A stretch of DNA of 64,000 nt from Ancylobacter sp. TS-1 (GCF_009223885.1 NZ_CP045144.1:2220001-2284000), one strand, 5' to 3'. Shown: positions 8,578-19,450, numbered from the stretch's first letter. Translations and numbers: made by a program. The notes: generated by a model not told the origin, from the letters alone.

Positions 8578-9600
8578 ATGTCGTTCCATTTCAAGCACGC
8601 GGCCGCCGCCGCGCTTGTCGCCGCACTCGCGGCGCCGCTCGGCCTCGCGCCGGCCGCTCGCGCCGCCGACGTCAGCCTGCTCAACGTGTCCTACGACCCG
8701 ACGCGCGAGCTCTATCAGCAGTTCAACAAAGCCTTCGCCGAGATCTACAAGGCCGAGACCGGCAAGACCGTCGAGATCAAGACCTCGCATGGCGGCTCGG
8801 GCAAGCAGGCCCGCTCGGTGATCGACGGCCTCGACGCCGATGTCGTCACCCTGGCGCTCGCCTATGACATCGACGCCATCGCCGACAAGGGCTTCCTGGC
8901 CGATGACTGGCAGAAGCGTCTGCCCGGCAATTCCTCGCCCTACACCTCGACCATCGTGTTCCTGGTCCGCAAGGGCAACCCGAAGAGCATCAAGGACTGG
9001 AACGATCTGGTGAAGCCGGGCGTCCAGGTCATCACGCCGAACCCGAAGACCTCCGGCGGCGCGCGCTGGAACTACCTCGCCGCCTGGGCCTACGCGCTCA
9101 GGCAGAACGGCGGCGACGAGGCCAAGGCCAAGGAGTTCATCCGCGCCCTGTTCAAGAACGTGCCCGTGCTCGACACCGGCGCGCGTGGCTCGACCGTGAC
9201 CTTCACCGAGCGCGGCGTCGGCGACGTGCTGCTGGCGTGGGAGAACGAGGCGTTCCTGTCGAAGAAGGAACTCGGCGACGACAAGTTCGACATCGTCGTC
9301 CCCTCGCTGTCCATCCTGGCGGAGCCGCCGGTCGCCGTCGTCGACAGGAATGTCGACCGCAAGGGCACGCGCGCCGTGGCCGAGGCCTATCTCAAGGCCC
9401 TCTACACCAAGGAAGGCCAGAAGCTCGCCGCCGAGAACTTCTACCGCCCGCGCGATCCCGAAATCGCCAAGGCATACGAGACGCTGTTCCCGAAGGTCGA
9501 GCTTGTAACCGTCGACGACCCGGCCTTCGGCGGCTGGCGCAAGGCCCAGAAGACGCATTTCACCGACGGCGGCATCTTCGACCAGATCTATTCCAACTGA
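8578..9600 (+). CDS. sbp: Sulfate ABC transporter, periplasmic sulfate-binding protein
   Basis: A 340-residue exported protein. Residues 1-29 are a signal peptide ending ARAADV, with the probable cut after AAA/RAA. The mature part begins [19 protein letters not shown], followed by [28 protein letters not shown], the sulfate-binding loop typical of Sbp/CysP. It captures sulfate or thiosulfate and delivers it to CysT/CysW. ATG 8578 is chosen because it gives a proper signal peptide; the frame runs upstream to 8500 but would lengthen it unnaturally. An AT-rich promoter region lies directly upstream. Confidence 0.93.
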   Translation: MSFHFKHAAAAALVAALAAPLGLAPAARAADVSLLNVSYDPTRELYQQFNKAFAEIYKAETGKTVEIKTSHGGSGKQARSVIDGLDADVVTLALAYDIDAIADKGFLADDWQKRLPGNSSPYTSTIVFLVRKGNPKSIKDWNDLVKPGVQVITPNPKTSGGARWNYLAAWAYALRQNGGDEAKAKEFIRALFKNVPVLDTGARGSTVTFTERGVGDVLLAWENEAFLSKKELGDDKFDIVVPSLSILAEPPVAVVDRNVDRKGTRAVAEAYLKALYTKEGQKLAAENFYRPRDPEIAKAYETLFPKVELVTVDDPAFGGWRKAQKTHFTDGGIFDQIYSN

Positions 9601-9704
9601 CGTCGACGGCTCGCGGGCCGCGGCGTACCAACCTCCCGACGTCCGCGCCGGGTCTGTCGCCGGACCCGGCGCTCCTGTGACCGAAAATCCGATCGGAGCC
9701 TGCC

Positions 9705-10613
9705 TTGAGCCAAATCACGCGGGAACACATCGCGCTGGAGCATCCCGCGCTGGCGGGCGCCGCGCCGCCGCCCTCCGCGCCCGGCCGGCGCATGCAGAGC
9801 GTCATTCCCGGGTTCAACCTCACCCTCGGCCTGACGCTGCTGTGGCTGTCGCTGATCGTACTGATTCCGCTGGCGGCGCTGTTCGTGAAGACCGCCGAAC
9901 TGACGCCCGGGCAGATACTCAACATCCTCACCGCGCCACGCACGCTGAACGCGCTGAAGATCTCCTTCGGCCTCTCCCTCGCCGCCGCCGCCGTCAACCT
10001 CGTCTTCGGGGCGGTGATCGTCTGGGCATTGGTGCGCTACGACTTTCCCGGCCGTCGCGTGTTCGACGCGCTGATCGACATTCCCTTCGCCCTGCCGACG
10101 GCGGTCGCCGGCATCGCGCTGACCACCCTTTATGCCGAGAATGGCTGGATCGGCGGCGTGCTGGCGCCGTTCGGCATCAAGGTCGCCTTCACCCCGCTCG
10201 GCATCCTCGTCGCCCTCATCTTCATCGGCCTGCCCTTCGTGGTGCGCACCGTCCAGCCGGTGCTGGAGGACCTCGACCACGAACTGGAGGAGGCAGCCGC
10301 CACCCTCGGCGCCGGTCGCTGGACCACCATACGCCGCGTCGTGCTGCCTGCCGTGCTGCCGGCCTTCCTCACCGGCTTCGCCCTCGCTTTCGCGCGCGCG
10401 GTCGGCGAATACGGCTCGGTGATCTTCATCGCCGGCAATCTGCCCAACGTCTCCGAGATCGCCCCGCTGCTCATCGTCATCCGGCTGGAGGAGTTCCGCT
10501 ACGCGGACGCCACCACCATCGCCGCGGCCATGCTGGTCGCCGCCTTCCTTCTGCTCTTCGTCATCAACGGGTTGCAGCGCTGGTCGCAGAGCCGCACCGG
10601 GAGAGCCGGATGA
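9705..10613 (+). CDS. cysT: Sulfate ABC transporter permease CysT (CysU)
   Basis: A 302-residue inner-membrane permease. About six hydrophobic segments are visible, and the cytoplasmic EAA loop appears as LEEAAATLGAGRWTTIRRVVLP, which contacts the ATPase. The start is assigned to TTG 9705, preceded by GGAG at a good distance. An internal ATG at 9792 (MQSVIPGF) would trim a 29-residue Pro/Ala-rich leader and cannot be excluded. It overlaps cysW by 4 bp. It forms the membrane channel for sulfate with CysW. Confidence 0.92.
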   Translation: MSQITREHIALEHPALAGAAPPPSAPGRRMQSVIPGFNLTLGLTLLWLSLIVLIPLAALFVKTAELTPGQILNILTAPRTLNALKISFGLSLAAAAVNLVFGAVIVWALVRYDFPGRRVFDALIDIPFALPTAVAGIALTTLYAENGWIGGVLAPFGIKVAFTPLGILVALIFIGLPFVVRTVQPVLEDLDHELEEAAATLGAGRWTTIRRVVLPAVLPAFLTGFALAFARAVGEYGSVIFIAGNLPNVSEIAPLLIVIRLEEFRYADATTIAAAMLVAAFLLLFVINGLQRWSQSRTGRAG

Positions 10614-11446
10614 GCACGCCCCCGATCCGCAACGAGGCCGCGCCGGTCCGATGGGCGATCATCGCCCTTGCCGTGGCCTTCATCGGCCTGTTCATCCTGC
10701 TGCCGCTGCTCAATGTCTTCGCGCAGGCTTTCGTGAAGGGCTGGCAGGCCTATGCCCTCGCACTGGTGGAGCCGGATGCACTGGCGGCGATCGAACTGAC
10801 GCTGCTCGTCACCGCGATCTCGGTGATCGCCAATACGGCGATGGGCCTCGTCATGGCCTGGGCCATCACCAAATTCTCGTTCAGAGGCAAGAGCTTCCTC
10901 ATCACGCTGATCGACCTGCCGTTCTCGGTGTCGCCGGTGGTCGCCGGCCTCGTCTTCGTGCTGCTGTTCGGCGCGCAGGGCTTCTTCGGCTTCTGGCTGA
11001 TCGACCATGGCTGGAAGATCATCTTCGCCTGGCCGGGCATCACGCTCGCCACCATCTTCGTCACCTTCCCCTTCGTCGCCCGCGAACTCATTCCGCTGAT
11101 GCAGGAGCAGGGCACGACGGAGGAGGAGGCGGCGGTGACGCTCGGGGCCGGCGGCTGGCGCGTCTTCACGCGCGTCACCCTGCCCAACATCAAATGGGCG
11201 CTGCTCTACGGCATCCTGCTTTGCAACGCCCGCGCCATGGGCGAGTTCGGCGCGGTGTCGGTGGTGTCGGGCCATGTGCGCGGTGAGACCAACACCATCC
11301 CGCTGCAGGTCGAGATCCTCTACAACGAGTACCAGTTCCAGGCGTCCTTCGCGGTCGCCTCGCTGCTCGCCCTGCTCGCCATCGTGACGCTCGTCGCCAA
11401 GACCCTGCTGGAGGCGCGGCTCAACGCCCGCTCGCGGGGGCACTGA
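10610..11446 (+). CDS. cysW: Sulfate ABC transporter permease CysW
   Basis: A 278-residue inner-membrane permease that pairs with CysT. The first long hydrophobic stretch is at residues 14-35, and the EAA loop is EEEAAVTLGAGGWRVFTRVTLP. The conserved MGEFGAVSVVSGHVRGETNTIPL block near residue 205 is typical of CysW. The ATG overlaps the cysT stop (ATGA). The gene that normally follows, cysA (the ATPase), is not here: the next gene is convergent and begins 9 bp beyond the stop. The ATPase must be supplied from elsewhere in the genome. Confidence 0.93.
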   Translation: MSTPPIRNEAAPVRWAIIALAVAFIGLFILLPLLNVFAQAFVKGWQAYALALVEPDALAAIELTLLVTAISVIANTAMGLVMAWAITKFSFRGKSFLITLIDLPFSVSPVVAGLVFVLLFGAQGFFGFWLIDHGWKIIFAWPGITLATIFVTFPFVARELIPLMQEQGTTEEEAAVTLGAGGWRVFTRVTLPNIKWALLYGILLCNARAMGEFGAVSVVSGHVRGETNTIPLQVEILYNEYQFQASFAVASLLALLAIVTLVAKTLLEARLNARSRGH

Positions 11447-11455
11447 AGGCGCGCG

Positions 11456-12037
11456 TCAGAACAGGAACACCGCCGCCGCGAAGCCGCCGACCAGCACCAC
11501 GGCGAAGATCGCCGTCACCAGCCCCAGCCGCTCCTCGATGAAGCGCCGGGCCGAGGGGCCGATCCAGTACAGCAGGCCGGCGACCAAAAAGAAGCGCAGC
11601 CCGCGCGTGATGACCGACAGCACGACGAACCAGAACAGGCTGTAATGGGCGAAGCCGGAGGTGATCGTCACCACCTTGTAGGGGATCGGCGTCAGGCCCT
11701 TGATGAGGATGATCCAGTGCCCGTACTGCTGGTAGGCCTGCGTGAAGGCCTCCACTCTGGAGCCGTAGCCGTAGAGCTGGATCAGGAACAGGCCGAGCGA
11801 TTCATAAAGAAGCGCGCCGATGGCGTAGCCGAACAGCCCGCCCACCACCGAGGCGAGCGTGCAGACCGCCGCGTACCACCAGGCGCGCGAGGGGCGGGCC
11901 AGGCACATCGGCACCAGCATCACGTCCGGCGGCACCGGGAAGAAGGAGCTCTCCGCGAAGGAGACGCCGGCCAGCGCCCAGGGCGCGGAAGGGCGCTCGG
12001 CGAGATCGATCACCCATTGGTAGAGACGGCGCAGCAT
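11456..12037 (-). CDS. YqaA/DedA-family (SNARE-associated) inner-membrane protein
   Basis: A 193-residue membrane protein starting at ATG 12037 (MLRRLYQWV). FAESSFFPVPPDVMLVPMC and LKGLTPIPYKVVTITSGFA are hallmark DedA/YqaA blocks, including the proline-rich re-entrant segments. It has four or more hydrophobic segments. The DedA superfamily flips undecaprenyl phosphate or phospholipids; the YqaA branch is less studied. Upstream extension of the frame to 12340 overlaps hisE and is rejected. It lies 86 bp downstream of hisE on the same strand and may be co-transcribed. Confidence 0.85.
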   Translation of the reverse strand: MLRRLYQWVIDLAERPSAPWALAGVSFAESSFFPVPPDVMLVPMCLARPSRAWWYAAVCTLASVVGGLFGYAIGALLYESLGLFLIQLYGYGSRVEAFTQAYQQYGHWIILIKGLTPIPYKVVTITSGFAHYSLFWFVVLSVITRGLRFFLVAGLLYWIGPSARRFIEERLGLVTAIFAVVLVGGFAAAVFLF

Positions 12038-12123
12038 GTGGTCCTGCCGGGGCTCGAAGGTCCGGCCTGCGCCGGGCGGGAAGGGCAACGCCTCCGGCAG
12101 CGGGTGCGCTGGCGCGCGTGGCC

Positions 12124-12558
12124 CTAGCGGCGGCGGCCGACCCGCTCGGGAGATACCTCGCCCGCGCCGTCGGCGATGTCCCATAGCAGCGCCGGCGACT
12201 GGCGGGAATGGGCATCGGATGCCCCGTCCCGTCCCGGACGCACCTGCCGCTTGGGCAGCTTCTCGGCAATGCCGAGCAGGCGCTCGCGCCGGTCCATCTC
12301 GGCCCACACATCCTCGGGGGTGATGCCGAGCTCGGCCCACAGCACGACGAGATTGTAGATGAGGTCGGCGCTTTCGCGCACGACGGCCGGCCGGTCGCCC
12401 ATCACCCCGTCCAGCGCCACCTCGACCGCCTCCTCGGCGACCTTCTTGGCGATGGTGCCGCGCCCCTTGCGGAACAGCCGCTCGGTACGCGGGGAGGGAT
12501 TGTGTCCCTTTCGCGTGGCGACCACGGCGGCATGCAGGCGACGGATCGAATCAGTCAT
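12124..12558 (-). CDS. hisE: Phosphoribosyl-ATP pyrophosphatase (HisE)
   Basis: A 144-residue MazG-like all-alpha NTP pyrophosphatase. SPRTERLFRKGRGTIAKKVAEEAVEVALDG carries the EExxE-type metal-binding helix, and ESADLIYNLVVLWAELGI the second acidic helix. It hydrolyses phosphoribosyl-ATP in histidine biosynthesis. The core covers residues 1-105; the remaining 40 residues are a polar, arginine-rich tail not usual in HisE. No other his gene is adjacent. Either this is a displaced hisE or a second copy alongside one in a his operon; the sequence alone does not decide. Confidence 0.82.
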   Translation of the reverse strand: MTDSIRRLHAAVVATRKGHNPSPRTERLFRKGRGTIAKKVAEEAVEVALDGVMGDRPAVVRESADLIYNLVVLWAELGITPEDVWAEMDRRERLLGIAEKLPKRQVRPGRDGASDAHSRQSPALLWDIADGAGEVSPERVGRRR

Positions 12559-12735
12559 GTCACGATCTTAGATCCAATTATGTGAAGCCGTTGTAGCGGT
12601 GTGCGAGCGAGGGCGGCGCCGGCCGCTAGCGCCCCTGTGAACGCACCCGGCCGCCATTGTCTTTTGCACCGCCGCAGGGATCGGGTTATTCAGGGGGCGG
12701 CGGCCCCGCCCGCCGCCGGCCCATGCTGGAAACGG

Positions 12736-14175
12736 ATGTTCGAAAGCGTGTTTCATCTTCCCTCCCCACGCCCCCGCTCCCGCTTCGCCCGGCTCGCCGC
12801 CGGGCTGGTCGCGGCCATCCTGCTGGCGCCCGTCCTGCTCCTGCCCGCAACGGCGCACGCGACGCCGGCGCTGGTGATCGAGGTCGAGAGCGGCAAGGTC
12901 CTGCTGGCGGAGGAGGCCACCAAGCCGTGGTATCCGGCGTCCATCACCAAGCTGATGACGGCCTATGTCACCTTCAAGGCGCTGCGCGCCGGCCGGCTGA
13001 CTCCGGAAACGCTGATCACCGTCTCCGCGAATGCGGCGGCGCAGAAGCCGTCCAAGATGGGCTTCAAGGTCGGCACCCAGGTGACGGTCGACAACGCCCT
13101 CAAGATGATGCTGGTGAAGTCGGCCAACGACATGGCCGTCGTGCTGGCCGAAGGGGTGAGCGGCTCGCTCCCGGCCTTCGTCGCGGAGATGAACGCCACC
13201 GCCGCCCAGCTCGGCATGACCGGATCCCACTTCGCCAATCCGAACGGCCTGCCCGACCCGGACAACATCTCGACCGCGCGCGATCTCGCCGTGCTGGCCC
13301 GGCACATCTTTCTCGACTTCCCGGAGCAGACGGACCTCTTCCGCATTCCGGCGATCAGGATCGGGCCGGCCGTCATCCGCAGCTACAACAAGCTGATCGA
13401 CCGCTATCCCGGCGCCGACGGCATGAAGACCGGATTCGTCTGCGCCTCGGGCTTCAATCTGGTGGCCAGCGCCAAGCGCGGCGACCGCCACCTGATCGCC
13501 GTGGTGCTCGGCACCAGTTCCGGGCGCGAGCGCACCGAGCAGGCCGCTTTGCTGCTGGAGCGCGGCTTCCAGCATTCCTGGCACATCTTCGGTGCCGTGG
13601 CGCCGACGGTGGAGGGGCTGCGCAACGAGGGCGGCGCGCCGACCGACATGCGGCTGCAGGTCTGCGGCGGCAAGCGCAAGAACACCGCCTCCGAGGATGA
13701 CGACACGCCCTCGACCGCCAGCGGCTATGTCGCGGCCGGCATGGGCGGGCTCGGCGAGAACGTCACCGGCGCCAGCCTGCTGCAGAAGCTGCCGCCCTCC
13801 ATGCCGCCGGTCGAGGTGTGGGTCGGCCCGGTGCCGAGCGCGGAAGCGCTCGCCGCCGCCTATCCGCCGCCGCCGGAGAAGAAGAAGCCGGTGGTCAAGG
13901 ACAAGGCTGCCGCCGGCAAGAAGAAGGGCCAGACGACGGCGGTGATCGACACCTCCGCCCCGACGGACGAGGCGGCGCCCGGCGCGGCGCCGAAGCCCGC
14001 CGCCAAGACGACCCCCGCGCCAAAGCCGGCAGCCAAGCCCGCCCCGAAGCCTGCCCCCGCGCAGGCCTCGGCGGTGCCCGCGCCCAAACCTGCGCCCAAG
14101 CCCGCCGCGAAGCCGTTGCCGAAGCCGGCCGCCGCGCCTACCTATCCGCTCGTCCCGCCGCCTCCGCCGCAGTGA
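12736..14175 (+). CDS. D-alanyl-D-alanine carboxypeptidase (penicillin-binding protein 5/6 family)
   Basis: A 479-residue exported serine peptidase that trims the terminal D-Ala of peptidoglycan stem peptides. A signal sequence spans residues 1-43 (ending AHA). Active-site motifs are S69-I-T-K72 in YPASITKLMTAY, SAN in VKSANDMAV, and KTG in DGMKTGF. The catalytic part ends near residue 300. The C-terminal 180 residues are low-complexity Lys/Pro/Ala-rich and probably extend into the wall. ATG 12736 is chosen since it gives the signal peptide; the open frame begins at 12601. No classical amphipathic membrane anchor is evident. Confidence 0.9.
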   Translation: MFESVFHLPSPRPRSRFARLAAGLVAAILLAPVLLLPATAHATPALVIEVESGKVLLAEEATKPWYPASITKLMTAYVTFKALRAGRLTPETLITVSANAAAQKPSKMGFKVGTQVTVDNALKMMLVKSANDMAVVLAEGVSGSLPAFVAEMNATAAQLGMTGSHFANPNGLPDPDNISTARDLAVLARHIFLDFPEQTDLFRIPAIRIGPAVIRSYNKLIDRYPGADGMKTGFVCASGFNLVASAKRGDRHLIAVVLGTSSGRERTEQAALLLERGFQHSWHIFGAVAPTVEGLRNEGGAPTDMRLQVCGGKRKNTASEDDDTPSTASGYVAAGMGGLGENVTGASLLQKLPPSMPPVEVWVGPVPSAEALAAAYPPPPEKKKPVVKDKAAAGKKKGQTTAVIDTSAPTDEAAPGAAPKPAAKTTPAPKPAAKPAPKPAPAQASAVPAPKPAPKPAAKPLPKPAAAPTYPLVPPPPPQ

Positions 14176-14254
14176 CGCCGCGCGCGACGCGGCGGGATCG
14201 TCCATTCCCGCCCCGGGGCCATGCGCGCCCACGCCGGCCAACAGGATCGCGAAC

Positions 14255-15382
<1,128 letters not shown>

Positions 15383-15420
15383 CCCGGCGACGCGGACCCG
15401 GCGCCGCTGAACGCGAGGGG

Positions 15421-16044
15421 CTACTGGCCCGGCACCGGGGCGCCGTTGATCATGATCTGCGTGCCACCCGCAGACGGCGCGGCCGCCGTGGAGGCGGCAG
15501 GAGAGGCCGCCGGCGCCTCGGTCTTAGGGTCCGGCACCGCGATCACCATGGCCCAGTAGACGCCGTATTTGCTGCGCGGCGCGCGCACGGCGGCGATGCC
15601 GAGCCGTGTCGCGCCGGGCAGCAGCATGTTCTTGTTGTGCGAGGGCGAATCGCGCCAGCCCGAGAAGGCCTCGGCCAGCGTATGGTAGCCGGCGCCGACA
15701 TTCTCCGCCGCCTTCAGCCCGTTGAAACCGGCCGCCTTGAGCCGCGTGGTGAGGCCGCGCCCGCCGACATTGTGGGAGAGCTGGTCGGCCGCCGCCATCG
15801 CCTTCGCCTGCCGCTCGGCGACCGTCATCAGCACCGGGTCGATCGTCACTTCCTGCAGGCCGCGCCCGCGCCGGTAGTCGCTCAGCAGCGCGGCGGCCGC
15901 CTGCGGGTCGAGCGCCCCGCCCTTGGCGATGTTGGCGTAGAAGGTCTCGTCCACCGGCGTCATGGTCGGCCCGGCGGCGCAGGCGGCGAGAAGAAGCGGC
16001 AGCAGCAGAAGACCGGCAAGGCGCTTCAGCGGAAGGCAGGGCAT
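15421..16044 (-). CDS. CAP (SCP/PR1) domain lipoprotein
   Basis: A 207-residue lipoprotein: hydrophobic signal then LLLAACAAG, a lipobox with Cys near residue 22. The CAP domain includes YRRGRGLQEVTIDP, MAAADQLSHN, AAENVGAGY and SGWRDSPSHNKNML, which give the conserved His, Glu and His of the family. Bacterial CAP proteins are extracytoplasmic and of uncertain activity. ATG 16044 is preferred because GAGAG lies 8 nt upstream; ATG 16059 adds five residues. The C-terminal 45 residues are Ala/Pro-rich. It converges with the CobW-like gene. Confidence 0.85.
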   Translation of the reverse strand: MPCLPLKRLAGLLLLPLLLAACAAGPTMTPVDETFYANIAKGGALDPQAAAALLSDYRRGRGLQEVTIDPVLMTVAERQAKAMAAADQLSHNVGGRGLTTRLKAAGFNGLKAAENVGAGYHTLAEAFSGWRDSPSHNKNMLLPGATRLGIAAVRAPRSKYGVYWAMVIAVPDPKTEAPAASPAASTAAAPSAGGTQIMINGAPVPGQ

Positions 16045-16122
16045 GGGGTTCTCTCGCATGGGAGGACGGCCGCGGAAGACGGAACCGGGCGGCAGGGCAT
16101 CGCGTGGCGCGCCGATGCAGGC

Positions 16123-18630
16123 TCAGGCATCGTCGCCGCCGGCGGCGGGTTCGCCGATCGTGCCGCCGCGATAGATGTTCCACGGCGTGTAGGGAATGCC
16201 GATCTTCGCCGCCTTCATCCGGTCGAGCACCGCGAAATGCAGGTCGCTCTTCACGGTCAGCGCATAGTCGACATTGGCGACCACGCAGCGCAGCTCGAAT
16301 TTCAGATAGCTGTCGCCGAAGCCGATCAGGAACACGCGCGGCGGCGGGCTGCGCAGCACCTGCGGGTGGTCGCAGGCGCAGCCGATGAGGATGTCGCGCA
16401 CCTCGTCGGCGTCGGCGTCATAGGCGACGTTCACCGCCACGATGACGCGCCCTGTCGTGTTGGCGTGGGTGAAGTTTTTCACCATGCCGGTGATGAGGTC
16501 GGAATTGGGGATCAGCACCGCCGCGCGGTCGAAAGTCTCGATCTCGGTCGCGCGCACGCTGATGCGCCGCACATAGCCTTCCTCGCCCTTCACCGAGATG
16601 GTGTCGCCCACCCGGATCGGGCGTTCCGCCAGCAGGATCAGCCCCGAGACGAAGTTCGAGACGATGGATTGCAGGCCGAAACCGATACCGACCGAGAGGG
16701 CACCGGCGACAAGGGCGATGTTCTCGAGATTGAGGCCGAGCTGGCCCATCGCCATCGCGATCACGGCGATCGAGCCGATATAGCCGATGATGGTGGCGAT
16801 GGAGTTCTGCAGGCCCTGATCGAAGGCCGTCTTCGGCAGGATCGCCACCGCGAACCAGCGCTGCACCGCGCGCGCCACCACGATGCCGAGCACCAGGAAC
16901 AGCACCGCGCTCAGCACGTCGCCGATCGCGATGGTGGAGCTGCCGATGGTGATGCCGAAGGTGATGCGGCTCACCAGATCGCGCAGGTCCGCCGTCGAGG
17001 TACCGAAGGTGCCGACCACCACCACCACGATCAGGATGATGGCCACCGCCTTCAGCAGGCCGGCGACGAGGACTGACAGCAGTTCGAGGCTCGCCGGGCG
17101 CACGCCGAGCGTCTTGGCCACGTTGCGCGCCCGCGGCCCGGTGGCGATGGCGTCGATGAACAGCGCGTTGATCAGCGCGAGCACGAGATAGAGCGTGCCC
17201 GCCATCACCACCGCGACCAGCGCCCGCGACGACAGGAAGGAGGCGAAGCTCACATAGCCGGCGACCAGAGCCGCCACGGTGGCGGAGTTCAGTATCCAGA
17301 ACGGCAGCTTGATCCACTGCAGCGCGCTCGACGAGGGCCCGGCGCCATCGTCCCTGCCGTCGTCCTTGTCGCCCTTGCCATCGGCGCCGGGCCGGGCGGC
17401 GGCCGAGCCAGTGCCCGCCTCGGCCTCGTCGCCGTCGGCGGACAGCGCGGTGAGCGCGCGCATGCTGCGGGTCGCGACCAGCACCAGCGCGATCGACATC
17501 GCCGCGCTGGTGGCGACCGTCAGGGGCACCGGCACGACCAGCGCCCGGTGCAGCCCGTTCAGCACCGCCGCCGCGCCGAGAATCCACAGCCCCGTCGCCG
17601 CATTGCCGTAGATCAGCCGCGCCATCTCCTCGGAGAGCGGCACCACGCGGCGCTGCGGCTCGCCGGGCGCCAGAGCGCCGGCCAGCAGCCCGCGGCCGAC
17701 GGCGACGACCACGATTCCCAGCAGCACGCCCTGCGCCACCTCGTTCACCCGCTCGGGCACGAGGTCGAAGGCGTTGAACAGTGCCAGCACCGCGAACGCC
17801 GCCAGCGGGGCCGCCGCCATGCGCAGCAGGGCATCGAGGGCCGAAAGCAGGCAGGCCTTGAGCCGGGGCAGCGGCTCGCCGTTCGCCCCGAACTCGGCAC
17901 GCCTCAGCGGCCGGGCGAACATGTTCTGGACGAAGACGACCAGCGCGATGACCAGCAGCGCCCCGAAGGCCACGCCCGCCTGCCCCCAGACCGACATGCG
18001 GGCATTGGCATAGGCCGCCCAGTCGCTCAGCAGGTAGCTGACGCCGCGTAACTCGATCGGCACGGCGGTGGCGGCGGAGATCCAGAGCGCGGGATCCAGC
18101 GCGCTGTAGGAGCGCGCCAGCAGCGTATCGGTGAACAGGGCGCGGCGGCGGCCGGTGATGCGGTCGGCGAGCTGGTCGGCGCGCACCTTCAGCAGCTTGG
18201 CCTGCTTCAGCACCGCATCGAGTTCGCTCGCCCGGGCGGTCAGCACGTCGCGCTCGGAGGTGATCGAGGCATCTTCCGGCGGGGAATCGGCTCCCGGCTT
18301 GGCGCCGATCTCCTTCACGCGATGATTGAGATTAGCGAGCAGGGGCTCCAGCGTGGTGATGGCGGTGGTGAGGTCGCTGCGCACCGGATCGAGGCGGCTG
18401 CGCAGTTCGTCGAGATCGGTCGAGCGCAGCGCCTCGCGGCCGAGCCCGGCCTCGACGCTGTCGACGATGGCGCGCTGGCCCTCCAGCCTTTCCTGGACCT
18501 GAAGCTGTTCGGGCGGAATCTGCGCCGCAATCTGGGCGCGCGCGGCTCCGGCCATCGCCAGCGCGAGAAGCAGGACGCCAAATGCCGCAAGCAGCATCCG
18601 GCCGAGGCCTGCCGTTCTGCGGCCGTGCAT
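16123..18630 (-). CDS. Large mechanosensitive channel, DUF3772 plus MscS domains
   Basis: An 835-residue membrane protein. A signal-like segment (residues 10-32, ending AARAQ) is followed by a periplasmic helical DUF3772 region rich in Leu and Arg (about 35-170). Many transmembrane segments follow, and an MscS channel domain sits at the C-terminus with the pore-lining and beta domain block GIGFGLQSIVSNFVSGLILLAERPIRVGD. An acidic Gly/Asp-rich linker interrupts the membrane region at about residues 405-440. It acts as an osmotic release valve. ATG 18630 is chosen because GAGGAG is 5-6 nt upstream; the frame extends to 18765. Confidence 0.88.
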   Translation of the reverse strand: MHGRRTAGLGRMLLAAFGVLLLALAMAGAARAQIAAQIPPEQLQVQERLEGQRAIVDSVEAGLGREALRSTDLDELRSRLDPVRSDLTTAITTLEPLLANLNHRVKEIGAKPGADSPPEDASITSERDVLTARASELDAVLKQAKLLKVRADQLADRITGRRRALFTDTLLARSYSALDPALWISAATAVPIELRGVSYLLSDWAAYANARMSVWGQAGVAFGALLVIALVVFVQNMFARPLRRAEFGANGEPLPRLKACLLSALDALLRMAAAPLAAFAVLALFNAFDLVPERVNEVAQGVLLGIVVVAVGRGLLAGALAPGEPQRRVVPLSEEMARLIYGNAATGLWILGAAAVLNGLHRALVVPVPLTVATSAAMSIALVLVATRSMRALTALSADGDEAEAGTGSAAARPGADGKGDKDDGRDDGAGPSSSALQWIKLPFWILNSATVAALVAGYVSFASFLSSRALVAVVMAGTLYLVLALINALFIDAIATGPRARNVAKTLGVRPASLELLSVLVAGLLKAVAIILIVVVVVGTFGTSTADLRDLVSRITFGITIGSSTIAIGDVLSAVLFLVLGIVVARAVQRWFAVAILPKTAFDQGLQNSIATIIGYIGSIAVIAMAMGQLGLNLENIALVAGALSVGIGFGLQSIVSNFVSGLILLAERPIRVGDTISVKGEEGYVRRISVRATEIETFDRAAVLIPNSDLITGMVKNFTHANTTGRVIVAVNVAYDADADEVRDILIGCACDHPQVLRSPPPRVFLIGFGDSYLKFELRCVVANVDYALTVKSDLHFAVLDRMKAAKIGIPYTPWNIYRGGTIGEPAAGGDDA

Positions 18631-18793
18631 GCCCGCTCCTCGGCGCCCGCCGAACACGCCGGGACGTTCGCCGATGGCCGTATCGGTGACGAGAGAACTG
18701 AAGATCATCATGAAGGGCGGATTCGAGCCAAACGCCCTCCCTGTCTCGTGCCCGATAAAGGCCAAGTCAAGGCGTCCGCTGCGTTGGCGGGCG

Positions 18794-19450
18794 TCAGTTG
18801 CCGCGCAGATTCGGCGGCAGCAGCCGCTCCTGCATGTCGAAGGCGGAGGAGAACACGGCGAAGACGTCGCCCAGGAACTCGCGGGCCTGCGAGAAGGGCG
18901 TGGCCGGCGGAGCGCGCATGCGGCCGACCATCTCCTCGTCGTCGAGCTTCAGCTCGGCGGCACTGTGCACGGCGAGGTTCTTCATCGGCCCGTTATTCGG
19001 CAGGAACACGACCTGAAGCTCCTCGATGTCGCGGTTCTGCGCCAGCAGCACGAGATGACGCATCAGCGCCGAGCCCACACCCTTGCCCTGCCAGGGCCGC
19101 TCCACGCTGAAGGCCGCCTCGGCGGAGACCGTCTTGCCGGGCCGCCGCGCCAGCGGATGCAGTTCCGCCACCGCGCGCAGCTCGCCCTCGACGAAATAGC
19201 CGAGCGCGCTCACCTCGCTGGAAACCACCCGCGTCGCATGGCGCGCCAGCGCATTGTCGGAGACGACCCCGCCGAAGCGCATGAAGCGGCTCAGCGGATC
19301 GAGGCGCAGGAAATGTTCGAGAATGAGATGACGCTCGGCCGGCAACAGCTTGCGGATATGCCCTTCCAGCCGCTCGCCCGCATGGGGGTGCGGCGTGGTG
19401 GCGGGAGCGGCGCTCCCCTCCGTGGCTATGGCTTTCGCGGACGTTGTCAT
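18794..19450 (-). CDS. GNAT-family N-acetyltransferase
   Basis: A 218-residue protein. The acetyl-CoA-binding motif appears as RPWQGKGVGSALMRHLVLLA (R/Q-x-x-G-x-G/A), preceded by the strand AEAAFSVE. The N-terminal 35 residues are polar. LPAERHLILEHFLRLDPLSRFMRFGG resembles the GNAT proteins whose substrate is often annotated as unknown or a small amine. ATG 19450 was chosen because the upstream extension to 19570 is compositionally unlike protein. The substrate cannot be assigned. It runs in the same direction as the MscS gene, 163 bp away. Confidence 0.82.
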   Translation of the reverse strand: MTTSAKAIATEGSAAPATTPHPHAGERLEGHIRKLLPAERHLILEHFLRLDPLSRFMRFGGVVSDNALARHATRVVSSEVSALGYFVEGELRAVAELHPLARRPGKTVSAEAAFSVERPWQGKGVGSALMRHLVLLAQNRDIEELQVVFLPNNGPMKNLAVHSAAELKLDDEEMVGRMRAPPATPFSQAREFLGDVFAVFSSAFDMQERLLPPNLRGN

